Positions 27,701-39,700 of a DNA stretch of 64,000 nt are shown piece after piece (position 1 is the stretch's first letter; the number at the start of each line of letters is the position of its first letter). Below the pieces are notes generated by a model. That model did no database searches. It was not told the DNA's origin and worked only from the letters and a program-made list of their open reading frames with translations. Position numbers and translations under genes: made by a program. Origin of the DNA: Aurelia coerulea (taxonomy: Eukaryota > Cnidaria > Scyphozoa > Semaeostomeae > Ulmaridae); NCBI GenBank assembly GCA_039566865.1, contig CM076944.1, positions 7,834,501 through 7,898,500 of the forward strand, written 5' to 3'.

Positions 27701-30700
27701 TTCATTTGTTGCCACAAAGGGCAGGTCAATGCTGTTTATTTGTGAAAGTGTAAGAAACGCTTAGGCCATCGTTGATGAAATCTTCCTTCTGGAACCTATC
27801 CGCTGCAAAACAATAAATTGTCAACACAGCAGAGAGGATAAAAAGAAATCCGTTCATATTTACTATGAAATGAGATTTTTAAAAATGATTTGATACGTAC
27901 CAGAGTCAGTGAAAATCCCCTTCTTCTCGCAATGAACGTAAGCCAACTCCTTGCATCCTTGGCGGCATTTCTATTTCTATGGTGGGCAGTCAACAAAACA
28001 TACATACATAGCGATCGACACAGGAATTTCAATCAACCCGTCTAAATGTCTGCTACGCGCATGCGCTAAGCAGCAACTAAGCAATGACCATTAATGTTTG
28101 GAATCGAGGTTGCATAATTAGCGGTACCTGGACTACAGTAAATCCGCAATGGCCGCTAACCTACAAGCGTTTTGCGTAAATACTTGTAACATGTATCCAG
28201 TGTTAGTCGGCGTCATGACTAGCATATGGCGTAAAGAGCACCCTATCCTGGGAATGAGGTTAAGGGTGCTCCCCATATCCAGCGTTTTTAACGCGCTGGT
28301 GCTGCGACCATGATCGCGCCCATTCCCTAATCTCTGGAATTAACTCCATTTGATTTTGGCGCGCACTTTTTTCATTGGCTACGTTGAAAATGAGATCGTG
28401 CACGATGTCAGTTTTTTGCAATATGATTGGTTCTTTCGGTAGCGATCGCAAGCGCCCGCGATGGGAGTTGAACTTGTTCCTACTCCAAAAACGCACGAAG
28501 ATTGTCCGCTGCCGCCGGCAGATTGGTCACTCAAGCTTTATCAACTGCGCATGCCCCTATTTGGTTGCAGCACCCGTGCGCTCAAAACACTGGATAAGGA
28601 GAGCAGCCTTTAAGAAAACTCACCTTTGGGTTGCCAAATAAGGTATACTCCTTCCACACATCATCATCAGCTTTATAAACTATCTTATATGACGTAACCC
28701 AGTCACTATACGTCTTGTATCCCTGTGTTGATACGCCGCTAATTGTATGCATGACTCCTAGGTCAACTTGGATAAACTGCTTTCTATTTGGTTTCGCGGC
28801 ACACCAACCACCTCGGTCACTGTGAAATAACCTTGCGTAGCTGGGGAGGAAATTTCGATCCAGGTATGTGGACGCTGTGATGTTTGAAGATGGAATACGG
28901 CCATCTTGGATTCCAAGGGTGCGGGAGCATGCTAGAAGGTAAATGATATAAAATACAATCTTTTCTTATAAGAAATCGCTGGGATCGATTATAAGAAATT
29001 GTAGGCTCAATATTTTAGAAGTTAAAGATCCGTGCTACCTGTATTGAAAAAGGTAAGAAGTTTTTAAAGTTTAGAGCTTTAACTTTCTCACTCAACAATG
29101 TTTCGACGCTGCACAAGGAAAGAAGGAAAGTAAAATTGATAGATGAATCATATCAACCAAGACTGCCAGACATAGCCAACAATTCTCTATACAACTGTAC
29201 ATTGCATAAATACCTTCAAAAGGTCTTTTTCGTGTATCGATGGGCTCCAGCAATAGTGTTGATGCCAACGAACAACCATTACAAGCAGAACTACATTTGA
29301 TCTCAGTAACTGCACCGTCAAATTTCCGAACAACGTCCACTTCTGTGCCACTTCCTGACCAGTGCCAAGAAACTGAATTCTATGGAGAAAATTGAAATGA
29401 TCAGAAAATTTGTGTATGCTGTCAAGGATAAGTAAATTCATGAGAAACTCCGACTGCCGACTTTTAAACTGCGATTCATTACGATATCTTAACTAAGATG
29501 GTTATTTTCGTACCTTGCTAAGCTTGGAATTGTAAACAATTTACAAAAGTGTTTGATCTTTCAGGGGCTATTAAAGATGAGACAACTTCGATAAAATGAA
29601 CGAAGACTTCGCTGGAACAAAACATTAGTAAATCATACACCATAAAATTAAAAACCCTTCGGGTTTCTAATAGACTTGCCCAAAATTAATTTTATCAAAA
29701 AAGTTAAAATTTTACTTTCAGATAGACTTATTACGGTTAACAAAATAGACTTGGGGCAAGACTAGGTTTCTAATGATAGGCAATCATTCCAACAGCAAAA
29801 TCAGAGAGCTTCTCGAAGCAGGTAGCCTAACAAGCGGGACGCTTGTCACAAAACCTCTGGTGGAGACGGTGGGGGCATATCTTGATTAAAGATCCTACTG
29901 GATTACATTCCATTTGAAAGCATCTATTAATATGTACCGGGCGACACAAGAAAAACTTATATACTCAAACACATATAATCAGACAAACATACTCAGTAGC
30001 CCCCCCCCCCCCCCCCGGTTGCCGCGTTATTCAAATCTGCGAGATGCAGTGCACAACCACATGGTAATCACACCACACTGCTAAATACTCAAAATCTTAT
30101 ATCAATTGTTGGCAAAATGAAAGTTTAATAAGCTGCTATCACAGTCAAGTAAATTTGCCAAAATTAGGCAATCCTGGATAACGGCAATTTTCCTCTGATC
30201 TGTGCAGGATTTTCTGAGTTAATCTTTGGTGGAATTACGCAAGCAAGAATGGCTTAATCCGATTTTGGTAAATGCTACAATTACAGAAAGTAGGTATTAA
30301 AGACTGCGGGATGTAAGAAAGAAGATCACAGTTTTTTGGTAGCTCAGATAATGCGACACAAAATGTCTTATGGTCGCTAATGATGACTCGATAAAATTAG
30401 TCAGAAATAATACGGCGTAGAGAAGCTTATTTAACCGGCATATCTAACCAGCATTAATGCTCGGTTTGAGAAGTCTGTTTGTCACCAGTGGTTTAACCAA
30501 GGACTGTCTAAAATTTGTAGATTAGGCGTAAGATAGCCCTAACTTGTCATTGTTATGAAAGCAGTCATATCTTACTTTCCGTGCTCCTCAGCTTTCCCTG
30601 ACATTCTTATCTTTTCGGCTAGTATTAACAAATGTTCATTTCATAGAATCATCCACATCACCTGTTGTCCTATTTTGGTAGCCTGTTGCTTAGCCTCTGC

Positions 30701-33700
30701 AAACTCTCTCCCACAGCTCTATTTTGCCCACAGCCGCTTCTCACAATTTGGAAGGGATTTAGAAGAATATGCGTTTCATATCGCCCTTGGTTTAACTATT
30801 CAATTTCAAGTAATGTCTCCCTTTTCGGACTGGAAAAGGATGGCGACTATTTCACTCTAAATCAGAAGTAAGGGATTCGAAATTTTCTTTCGATCATGTT
30901 TTTCGGACAGTCGTCATAGCTTAAAGTGAGCATGCAGCATCTCAAAAAATAGCCAAACCTTTCAGCAAACAGTGATACAAAGTATTTGTCAATAACTTTT
31001 AATTTCAGAGAGCTGGTTATGATGTAGCTCGTAAAGTTGTTTTGTGTCACCCGGTATGTCCTTCGGTTTCTTCTGAAAATCACTGGTTAGGATGTTTCAA
31101 CAAATGCGCGTCTGAGTTTGACCACAACACAATTAATGCTCTTATACTGAATTACACTTCTATGACAAACAAGTGATCGATTGTATGGTCAGACTCTATA
31201 TTGGATAATACCGTTTTTGTAAGTGTTGTAAACTATTTTTTCTTTACGTGGTTCTGAGGTTTATTTGAGGCTAGAAATAAAATTGGATTATTCGTTGATT
31301 TGGCAAATTGGATGAAAAGACAACAAAAATGAATGTAAAAGGATAAGAGACAAAAAGATAAGAATTCCTCAACTTTTATCTATGGTCCAAATAAAGATGT
31401 TGCTGTGCCACTTAGTAATTCAAAATCGAATTGATAGTGTGGGGCAGCAAAAGTTCAAAATCTAACAAATTCCAATGAATCTCAAGGTGTGAATGATGCA
31501 CGCTGCATATTTGCTCAAGGGCGATATGAAGATAAACCAACGCGCAGTTCCAGTGGCGTACCCAAGGGGGGGATGGGGGGTCCGGACCCCCCACTTTTCA
31601 AAAAGATGGTCCTCGAGATTCGTACAAAAATGCAATAACATTTGTACCTCAGGGGGGGGGGGTCAGGCAGATCTGTCAAGCGGTGCTCTTTGAGATTCTT
31701 GCAAGGTCAGGAGAGAATGGTTTTGTTAAGGTTTGGTAGAGTAATGTTTTGGGTTTCTTAGAAATGCTTGAACGATGTTGCGAGAGGCATTCTAAGCCAA
31801 AGTAGAATGAATGTTCTCAAAATTTTCCTGGTGGCTTTGCCCCCGATCCACTCATTTCAAGATCCCCATTTGTCTTAGCCTAGCATGTACGTGCTATTTG
31901 CTATAGGGATCCCTATATGCTACTGCTCCTAGAAACAATCTCATCAAAATGATTTGAAGAGCTGTACTCTCTGACTTATTTCAAATAACTCAAATTGCCA
32001 CAGCAATTTCTTTTGCAAAGCTTCTTGCATACGATGCCATAATAAAATGGCAAAAAGATGCATTTCCTCGAATATCAAGATTGAACAACCAGCGCATAAT
32101 TCATTCTGCAGTAAAGCTAAGAAAAGCAATTTTGTTATTCGTACTTGATGTGCTATGGACTGTTTGCTCCGAATAACAATTCTTCGTCTACTTTCCTAGC
32201 TTTTTCTATGTTGGGTACAAATTCTCAATACAAATTAAACAAAACATCCTGTCTATTTTGTGTTCATTCCAGCCATGTTTACGATGCAAAATATAATGAA
32301 ACAGGGCGTTTCCCTCATTTTCCGAGCTTCTGAAGGGCGTGGTCACACAGAAATTTCTGGGGCTACGCCCCAGACCCCCTCACTCCTCGAGTGCTGCGTA
32401 CGCCACTGCGCAGTTCCGTTGAAGATAAAAATCGCTGCAAGGAAAAATTGCTGCGCGAGAGAAACAGTCTGCAGATGCCAAATTCCAGGCAATTAAAAGC
32501 GGAAAAAGTTTATATTTACAGAGCTGTAAAGACAATAAATGCCATGGAAAGTTTAAAGGTACTGCCAGTAAGGTATGAACAATTTCTCGTAGGAAACCAA
32601 GCTAGAAACAAGCACCGATACATGTGAGCAGATTGGGCCTAGGAATCTACACATGCTCTCCAATCGGGCCTAAATCAATATTAAAACGGAACTGCGCAGT
32701 TCATATCGCCCATGATTTGCTGCGATGTCATAACATCAGCATCACGTTCATCGCTATCGCATCATTTCACTTCGCAATAAAAATTTGAAACTCAACAAAT
32801 CTAGGCCAAGTTGCAACGTGAACATGATGAACACTTGTTGCCAGGCTTTTCACCTAAGTTTTGCACGCACCGTTGCAAGCAGCACGTTTATCACAAAACA
32901 CGTTACGCAGACTCCACAGGGAGCTCTCTTCTCCTTTTCCCTCCTCCACACTGATTGACTGTAGAGTCTGCACGCAGGCTATTTCCATACGAAAACGGGG
33001 TAATGGAAACAGGGCCTGAGCTCTTTGGTCAGACAACTGGGTATGGATTAGATTTTATCTAGGCCTGTTATCTTGGACTGTTTTCCCTCAAGGTACAAAA
33101 TCTATATACTTAGTATGATCAAGTTTACAGCCTCGCCACTTTCACGATTGTACATTGTCATTTGAATAAAAAAATAAATTTGATGTTCCCATGTAACATA
33201 ACAACCTCAAAATGACTTTCACCGTTTTGCATGTAACTGAATATGTAAAAATGATATGGCCCATACAATGCGCAACATCGTTTTATTAATGAGAGCGACA
33301 ATGTTTTATTAATGGAGGCTTGAAAATCGACGGACTATTATCCATTTCATCAAGGTCGAATAGGCGTATTATATGAGCTCCAACTGCGCTTTCGTGGCTG
33401 AGCATAGAGTAGGGGGTGTAAACTGCTGTGAAAAGACAAGCGAAACTAACCGTCTCGGAAGGCTTACTCCAACGATCCACAGTGCATAACAATAACAGAT
33501 AAGAAACGGGGATTAGGATACAGCAAATGGTACAAAGGCTTGATTAACCTGCGTGAATATGACCTGACCTGCAATTACGATTGCGGCTGAACTGATTTTA
33601 CTAGATGGAAGGAGGGCAACGAATGGAGTAGAGTTTAAGAATCAGGGGGTCATGTCAAAGGAGTACTTTTTCTGATCGACAACTATGCAATAACCATATT

Positions 33701-36700
33701 TGAAATCACCTCATCAAGCAATCACATGATGAGATGATCGGTCGGCTGGTGAGGCAATCGGTTGATCAGTCAGTGAGTCGGTCGGTCGGATGGTCGGTCA
33801 GTGGGTCAGTCAGTAAGCCAATCAATTAATGAACCAATCGATACATCGTCCAACAAATAAACCTTTTAGCTATTTGGTGACAGAGTCTTAAGCGAGTAAC
33901 ATCTTTGAACAAGATATTTAGGTTTCCGAGAAGACAAAGCGATTTGCCTTTCAAAAGAATAGATTTCACACCCCTAAATGCATTCAATCAAATCGAAATA
34001 CAGAGAATGAGAAGAATTATGGTTGAAAGCACAGAGGGTATAAAATCTATTCTTGAGGCTGCCAAATCGCTTTGTCTTGATCAGACCATGGGTATTGTGG
34101 ACACGATTTGTGTCGATCGTGTCCACAATACCTGGCCTAGATGTTACTAAATGAATGAATGTAGTTCGTTACCTTGCTCGTCTTCATTTCATGAGTCTCA
34201 ATGCGCTTTTGCCTCGGCAGCCTTTCTTGCTTACTCAAGTTCATAACGGCCTAAGGTTTTTGAACAGTGCCGCGCTCTAAACTAGTTCCCAGATCGTCGC
34301 AGCCCTCGAACGACTCATCCTGAAGTTGCGACGATCTGGGAACTAGTTTAGAGCGCGGCACTGTTCAAAAACCTTAGGCCGTTATGAACTTGAGTAAGCA
34401 AGAAAGGCTGCCGAGGCAAAAGAGCAGAGATACTTATGAAATGAAGACGAGCAAGGTAACGAACTACATTCATTCATTTAGTAACATCTAGGCCAGGTAT
34501 TGTGGACACGATCGACACAAATCGTGTCCACAATACCCATGATCGTCTGGCGGATTTTGTTTATTTGATTCAGAAGCCGAGCAGAACGCATTGTAATTCT
34601 CGCGTAGTTTGAGCTTTATTGAAACGATTACAAAACAGCTCCTCGATCAAATAAACAAAATCCACCACCAGATAGAACTTTCGATTTACCCTTCTTCTTT
34701 CGCTATAAGCACATAAATTCTCTTGAAAACCACCTTTCGCTTGCACGAGGCGAGAGTTTGCCGTACTGGTTTCGAGGCAACTTTTGCTGCTTTGTTTGTT
34801 TTGAATTACTGGATGAAAGAATTTCCTTTGTCTGCAGTCGCTAATCCCTTTGAATTGAGGTGTCAATTAAAACAACTGACCCTATTGTATTACAAAATCT
34901 TCCCTTGTTATTCAGATCCTTTTGTAGAAAAGATAACAGACCTATCACCAAAATCCAGCGTCCCTACAGAACTACAATATGGAAACAACGAATGCACAAA
35001 TTACCTTTACTTTAAATGGTGTACCCCTGAGGTCAATCTTCGCATCTGCACCAATACAAGTTGTGCCATTTGCAAGGCCACATATTCTTCCACTGCCAAA
35101 ATTAGCCTGCACAGAGGCTGTAGCAAAGGTCAGGTCATTAGGTACGATGGTTAGTGTCCGTAATATCAATCTCACTTTGTCATAGCCGATGAATTTTGAA
35201 GTTCCTTGCAATGTTGCTACAAAAGAAATATACAGTATATATTCTAGGCTCCGTTTCCATCAATATGAATTTCCTAAAAAGCAAAAACGCCATTGAAGGA
35301 GTAGTATATAGTGTTCAGGACCAAAGTTCTCAAATAGCATCGCCTTCAATGAGCATTTAGACTGATTACAAGTTCATAGTTCTTGCTATTAATAGACTGA
35401 TGGACGCTATAACTACGACTCATGGACTTTCACATTGAAAAAGGGACGAATAGCGATTTACAAAAGCTATTTAAAAGATTAAGGAAGCTATGATATAAAA
35501 TTAACACACCATTATTGCGACGACATCCATTTATCGTCCCACTCGATACACTGATATAATTTCTTTGTTTTCCACCAGGCAATGAAAGGTATTCTTTGGG
35601 TGAAGTTGATTCCATATCGTGGCAGTAAATGAGCAGCCTAATATTGCCACCACTTGGCCCAGCAACATCAAATACATAATGACCATCTTTGCTTTGGTTA
35701 TTCAGTTTTCGTTTACTGGCACAATCGACTGAAAGACAAATTTGATAACACATGAGATCAACAATAAAGAAATATGAATCTCGTTGGCAATGACTCAGAA
35801 AAAATTTGTACATCTGTTCGGTATTTAATGTTGAGTAAAGCATTCTGATAAGAAACCGCTTATAACAAACTCAATTTTCAGATCACCAACAAATTAAGAA
35901 ACTCGAGTACTGGAAAAATATTACTGAAGAAACATTACTTTTTGTTTCACCAGAAGCATACTTCCCTCTTTTTGCACTTCATTACTCGGTATTACTTGAG
36001 AAATGTATAAATCCAAACGTGTACTCGTTTTGAAATAGTCAAACAGATGCCAAGTGATGATATCTGTCGATTTTATGCATACAACTACTGTTCAACAAAA
36101 TAATAATCGGTAATGAATTATGGAACCAATATTTCAAATTTTTATCTAAAATTGACAAAAGATCTTGAATTAGAATTACCATACCCTAGAAAAGTGTGTC
36201 TTCAGTTCAGCTCTGACCCCAGCTCTGAGCATATACAAAAATTTTTACTCAGTGCTACGATGAATTTGACGTAAAAGACATCACCATCCCACAACCCACT
36301 GAATCAGTCAACCATGGGGGCACTCAGGACATGTACATACAGAGAGGTAAGTCCGATATTTCTGGAGAATGTTACTGAAAGCGATATTTTTGGGTCCAAA
36401 TAAACTGAAATTATGGCCATGATATTTTTGGCATCAAATATTTCTGGGTTCTTTAAAGGCAATCCTGACCTCAATTTGCAATTTTTCAGGATATTGTATG
36501 TTCGTTTACAAGTGTCAAAGCATGAACATAGCTGATATTTTTTGGTTGCAATGAAGCTGAAAAGATATTGTTGGGCTGCGTCAACATTTCTTGGATTGAC
36601 CCCCCTTCCGTATCCGTATGTGCTACGTGTCCCCCCTGGGATCAATCTTAACAAGTGAAAAGGAAGAGGAGAGGTATGAATGTATTTTAACTTATAGTAC

Positions 36701-39700
36701 ATACCGATAACATCCTTTTCTGTTAGTCTACGCACATCTCTTCCCCTTAGAGATGTTGGGCTGAAACAGTATCCATTGAAACTTTCTAGTGTTTTCGTAA
36801 AATTAACGAGCCACCATACACGCCAATCACAATGAAGACGGTTTCTTCCAAGGTCACTATAAATCAACAAGGCAAAGTAATTAACCAATAAAGTTCAACA
36901 TAACAGTGACTATAGTCTGTCTCAGATTAGATGTCACCTGCAAATGCCCGCGAATAACAACAATATAAGTGCTTTGCAAATGAACTTCGCGTTATCGCAA
37001 AAAATCTCAGGTGACATCTAATTTGAGACGGACTTTAATAATATTACACTGTAAAACTTGGCTCTATTAATAGGCCCGCGCTACAAGTTCTTCTGGCGCA
37101 AATTCAAAAAATTAAAGAGCTTTCTCCTTCGTATTTGTGATAACTGATTGTCTTTTCAAGTGCGAGTTGGTTTTGATTGACACCCCAATTCAAATGCTTA
37201 GCGATCGCAGACAAAGGAAGTTCTCTCAACCATAAATTCAAAACAAGCAAAGCCGCAAAAGTTACTCTAAAACCCATGTAGCTAGAGCGCTCATTGTGCA
37301 TTCCATAAATTATTTTTAAGAGCAAACATGAGCATATATCGAAAGAAGAAGGATATATCTACACATCTACCTCGGGCATTTTATTTTTTTGGTTCAGAAG
37401 CCGAGCAGTAAGTGTTTTCATTACACCCAAAAAATTAAGAGAATTGAATCGCCTCCCAATCGGCTTCTGAACCAAAAAAATTAAATGCCCGAGGCAAATG
37501 TGTAGATATATCCTTCTTCTTTCGATCTATGCTCATGTTTGCTCTTAAAAACAATTTCTGGAATGCACAACGAACGAGCTAGCTACCTGGGTTTCAGAGA
37601 AACTTTTGAGGCTTTGCTTGCTTTGAATTACTGGTTGAGAGAATTTCCTTTGCCTGCGATCGCTAAGCACTTTGAATTGCGGTGTCAATCAAAACCAACT
37701 CGTGCTATTGTCTTGTCTTACCAAATCTGTCCTTGTTTGACTGCACGTATAATGGTAAACAAAATAGCTAAGAAAAGACAAGAACAGGAGGAGATCCCCC
37801 TCATGAAAAAATCGAGAATTTGTGGAAATTCTTGGAAACTCTTAACGAAACATGACACAACACTCAAATAATTAGAAACTAACAATCCTAGGTTAAATAT
37901 ATGGTTTCTTTCACTTTCTTAGCAAAAATACGTGCATCTACAGGGTGTTTCAGAAAAAACGCAGCCCAACTAGAATTGAGAATCTTAACAATATGATAAG
38001 ATTCGAGGAGATGTAGTGTATCCCGTCTAAAAGTACAAACTTCCTTATTTCTATGGATCCAGTTTGGATGCATTGATGCATAAGACCTGATAGGTCTCGC
38101 AGCCAAAGCAGACACCACCCCAAAGTACATCTCGTTATTACAATCAGGATTCTAATAACGGGCCTTCTGGGTAGCAAGGTTTGCCATTCCCTTGCAAAGC
38201 ACTTCTATTGTTGTTATTCGCGGGCATTTGCAGATGATTTCTAATTCGAGACAAACTATAGTACTATCTACAAGCGTTAACTTATTGTGGAAACAAGCCG
38301 AAAGGTACTAAGGAATCCGCATGACTCGGGGATAAATATTAGAATAAAATTCAATTTTTGGCAAATCTAAATTTATCAAACAAATGCTGGAAGCAAAATT
38401 TTTAGCTATAAAATTTGACAGAATCGCAAATATTTTAAAGGAACCTGTCGACCTTCGTATACGGGTGGTATAAATGTTGATCAAAATGAAAAAATCTCAT
38501 AAGCTCTCTGTTCAGCAGGTTTAAAGACTTCCTGTCGATAAAGTACCCCATTCACCGTGTTTTTCAACGTTCTTTGCACAGTGAATCAACTGAATATAAG
38601 AAGAAAAGACCAGCGACTTACAGAGTTTTAAGCTTTTTGTTATTGTCGAATATTCCATGTGCAAGGCTTGTGATGTCATTTGCACTTAAGTCTCTGCAAG
38701 AGAAAAGAGAAACTTTAGGATTACGGGGCCAACAGAGGGCTTTCTCAGCAGTTAAAATCTTTGTTATTGCCTTGAAGCATTACGGTTGCACAAACAGCTG
38801 TTGCAGGGCACAGGGAACCCATTTATAAAGCAGGAGAAACTAAGCGAATGTAAACTAAACTCTGTTGACCGAAGCGATATCATTCGATTCAAAGAGCAAA
38901 GGAAATAAGGGACTCCTGTAATAAGTCAAGCAGAAGATCGTGTTTTACATCCCTTATAAAGCTATATTGACTATTTGAGTAAACGCGAGACAGACACGGT
39001 CGCCAACTTCAGTACAGTAGTTCTCAACTCTGAGCTTTCTTCCATCTTCCTCCTACCGTCCCGGTTGCACCCTTTACTTTTAGCACCTTTTATGACGTAT
39101 TGTAATGGGTAGGACCTTGCTTGTGCTATTTTTTGTATTGCATTTGAATTTCGAGATCGCTTTTTCTAATATTATGCTCTTTCTAATTTTGAGTACCACA
39201 TACCAAACGCGAGACAGACACGGCCGCCAACTTCAGTACAGTAGTTCTCAACTCTGCGCTTTCTTCGATCTTCCTCCTACCGTCTTTGTTTACACCCTTT
39301 ACTTTTAGCACCTTTTATGACGTATTGTAATGGATAGGATCCTGCTTGGGCTATTTTTCGTATTGCATTTGAATTTCGAGATCTATATGTATGCTCTTTC
39401 TAATTTTGAGTGCCACATATTTCTATATATCAAATATTGTGAATGAGCAATTGGGTATGTATATATTGTGTGCATACTAACCGGTCTTGCATTGTGCAGG
39501 AAAATATAAAGCCCGAGGTCCTAAAAGTACAGACCGAGCTTGTGAGGTCTAGGTGTAATAAGACCGAGGGCTTTATATATTCCTGTACAACAATAAAACT
39601 GGTCAGTATGAGTTTCATTACCTGATAGCTTCTAATTTTGACTTACATCATTTAGTCAAACGCATTTAACTACTGCTATGTCGCTTGAGTTTATTGTAAA

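Noticed and set aside
32871..32958. Possible GON C-terminal exon on the minus strand (phase 0 to 1, with [17 protein letters not shown] end)
   Set aside because: Its phases fit, but the exon at 29214-29379 fits equally and matches the GON ending (Trp strand and C-x3-C-x2-C) much better. Using both is impossible without a phase conflict.
33735..33835. CRISPR-like or regulatory tandem array
   Set aside because: The GGTC/AGTC words are irregular with no spacer structure. It is a low-complexity tetranucleotide tract in animal DNA.
33905..34150. 81-codon plus-strand ORF next to the palindrome as a small gene
   Set aside because: No domain, no splice or start context, and its end runs through the palindrome hairpin. 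Kept as intron sequence.
36304..36888. 194-codon minus-strand ORF as a single gene
   Set aside because: Only 36705-36856 is exon (LRRCT). The remainder is intron read-through past the donor at 36704.
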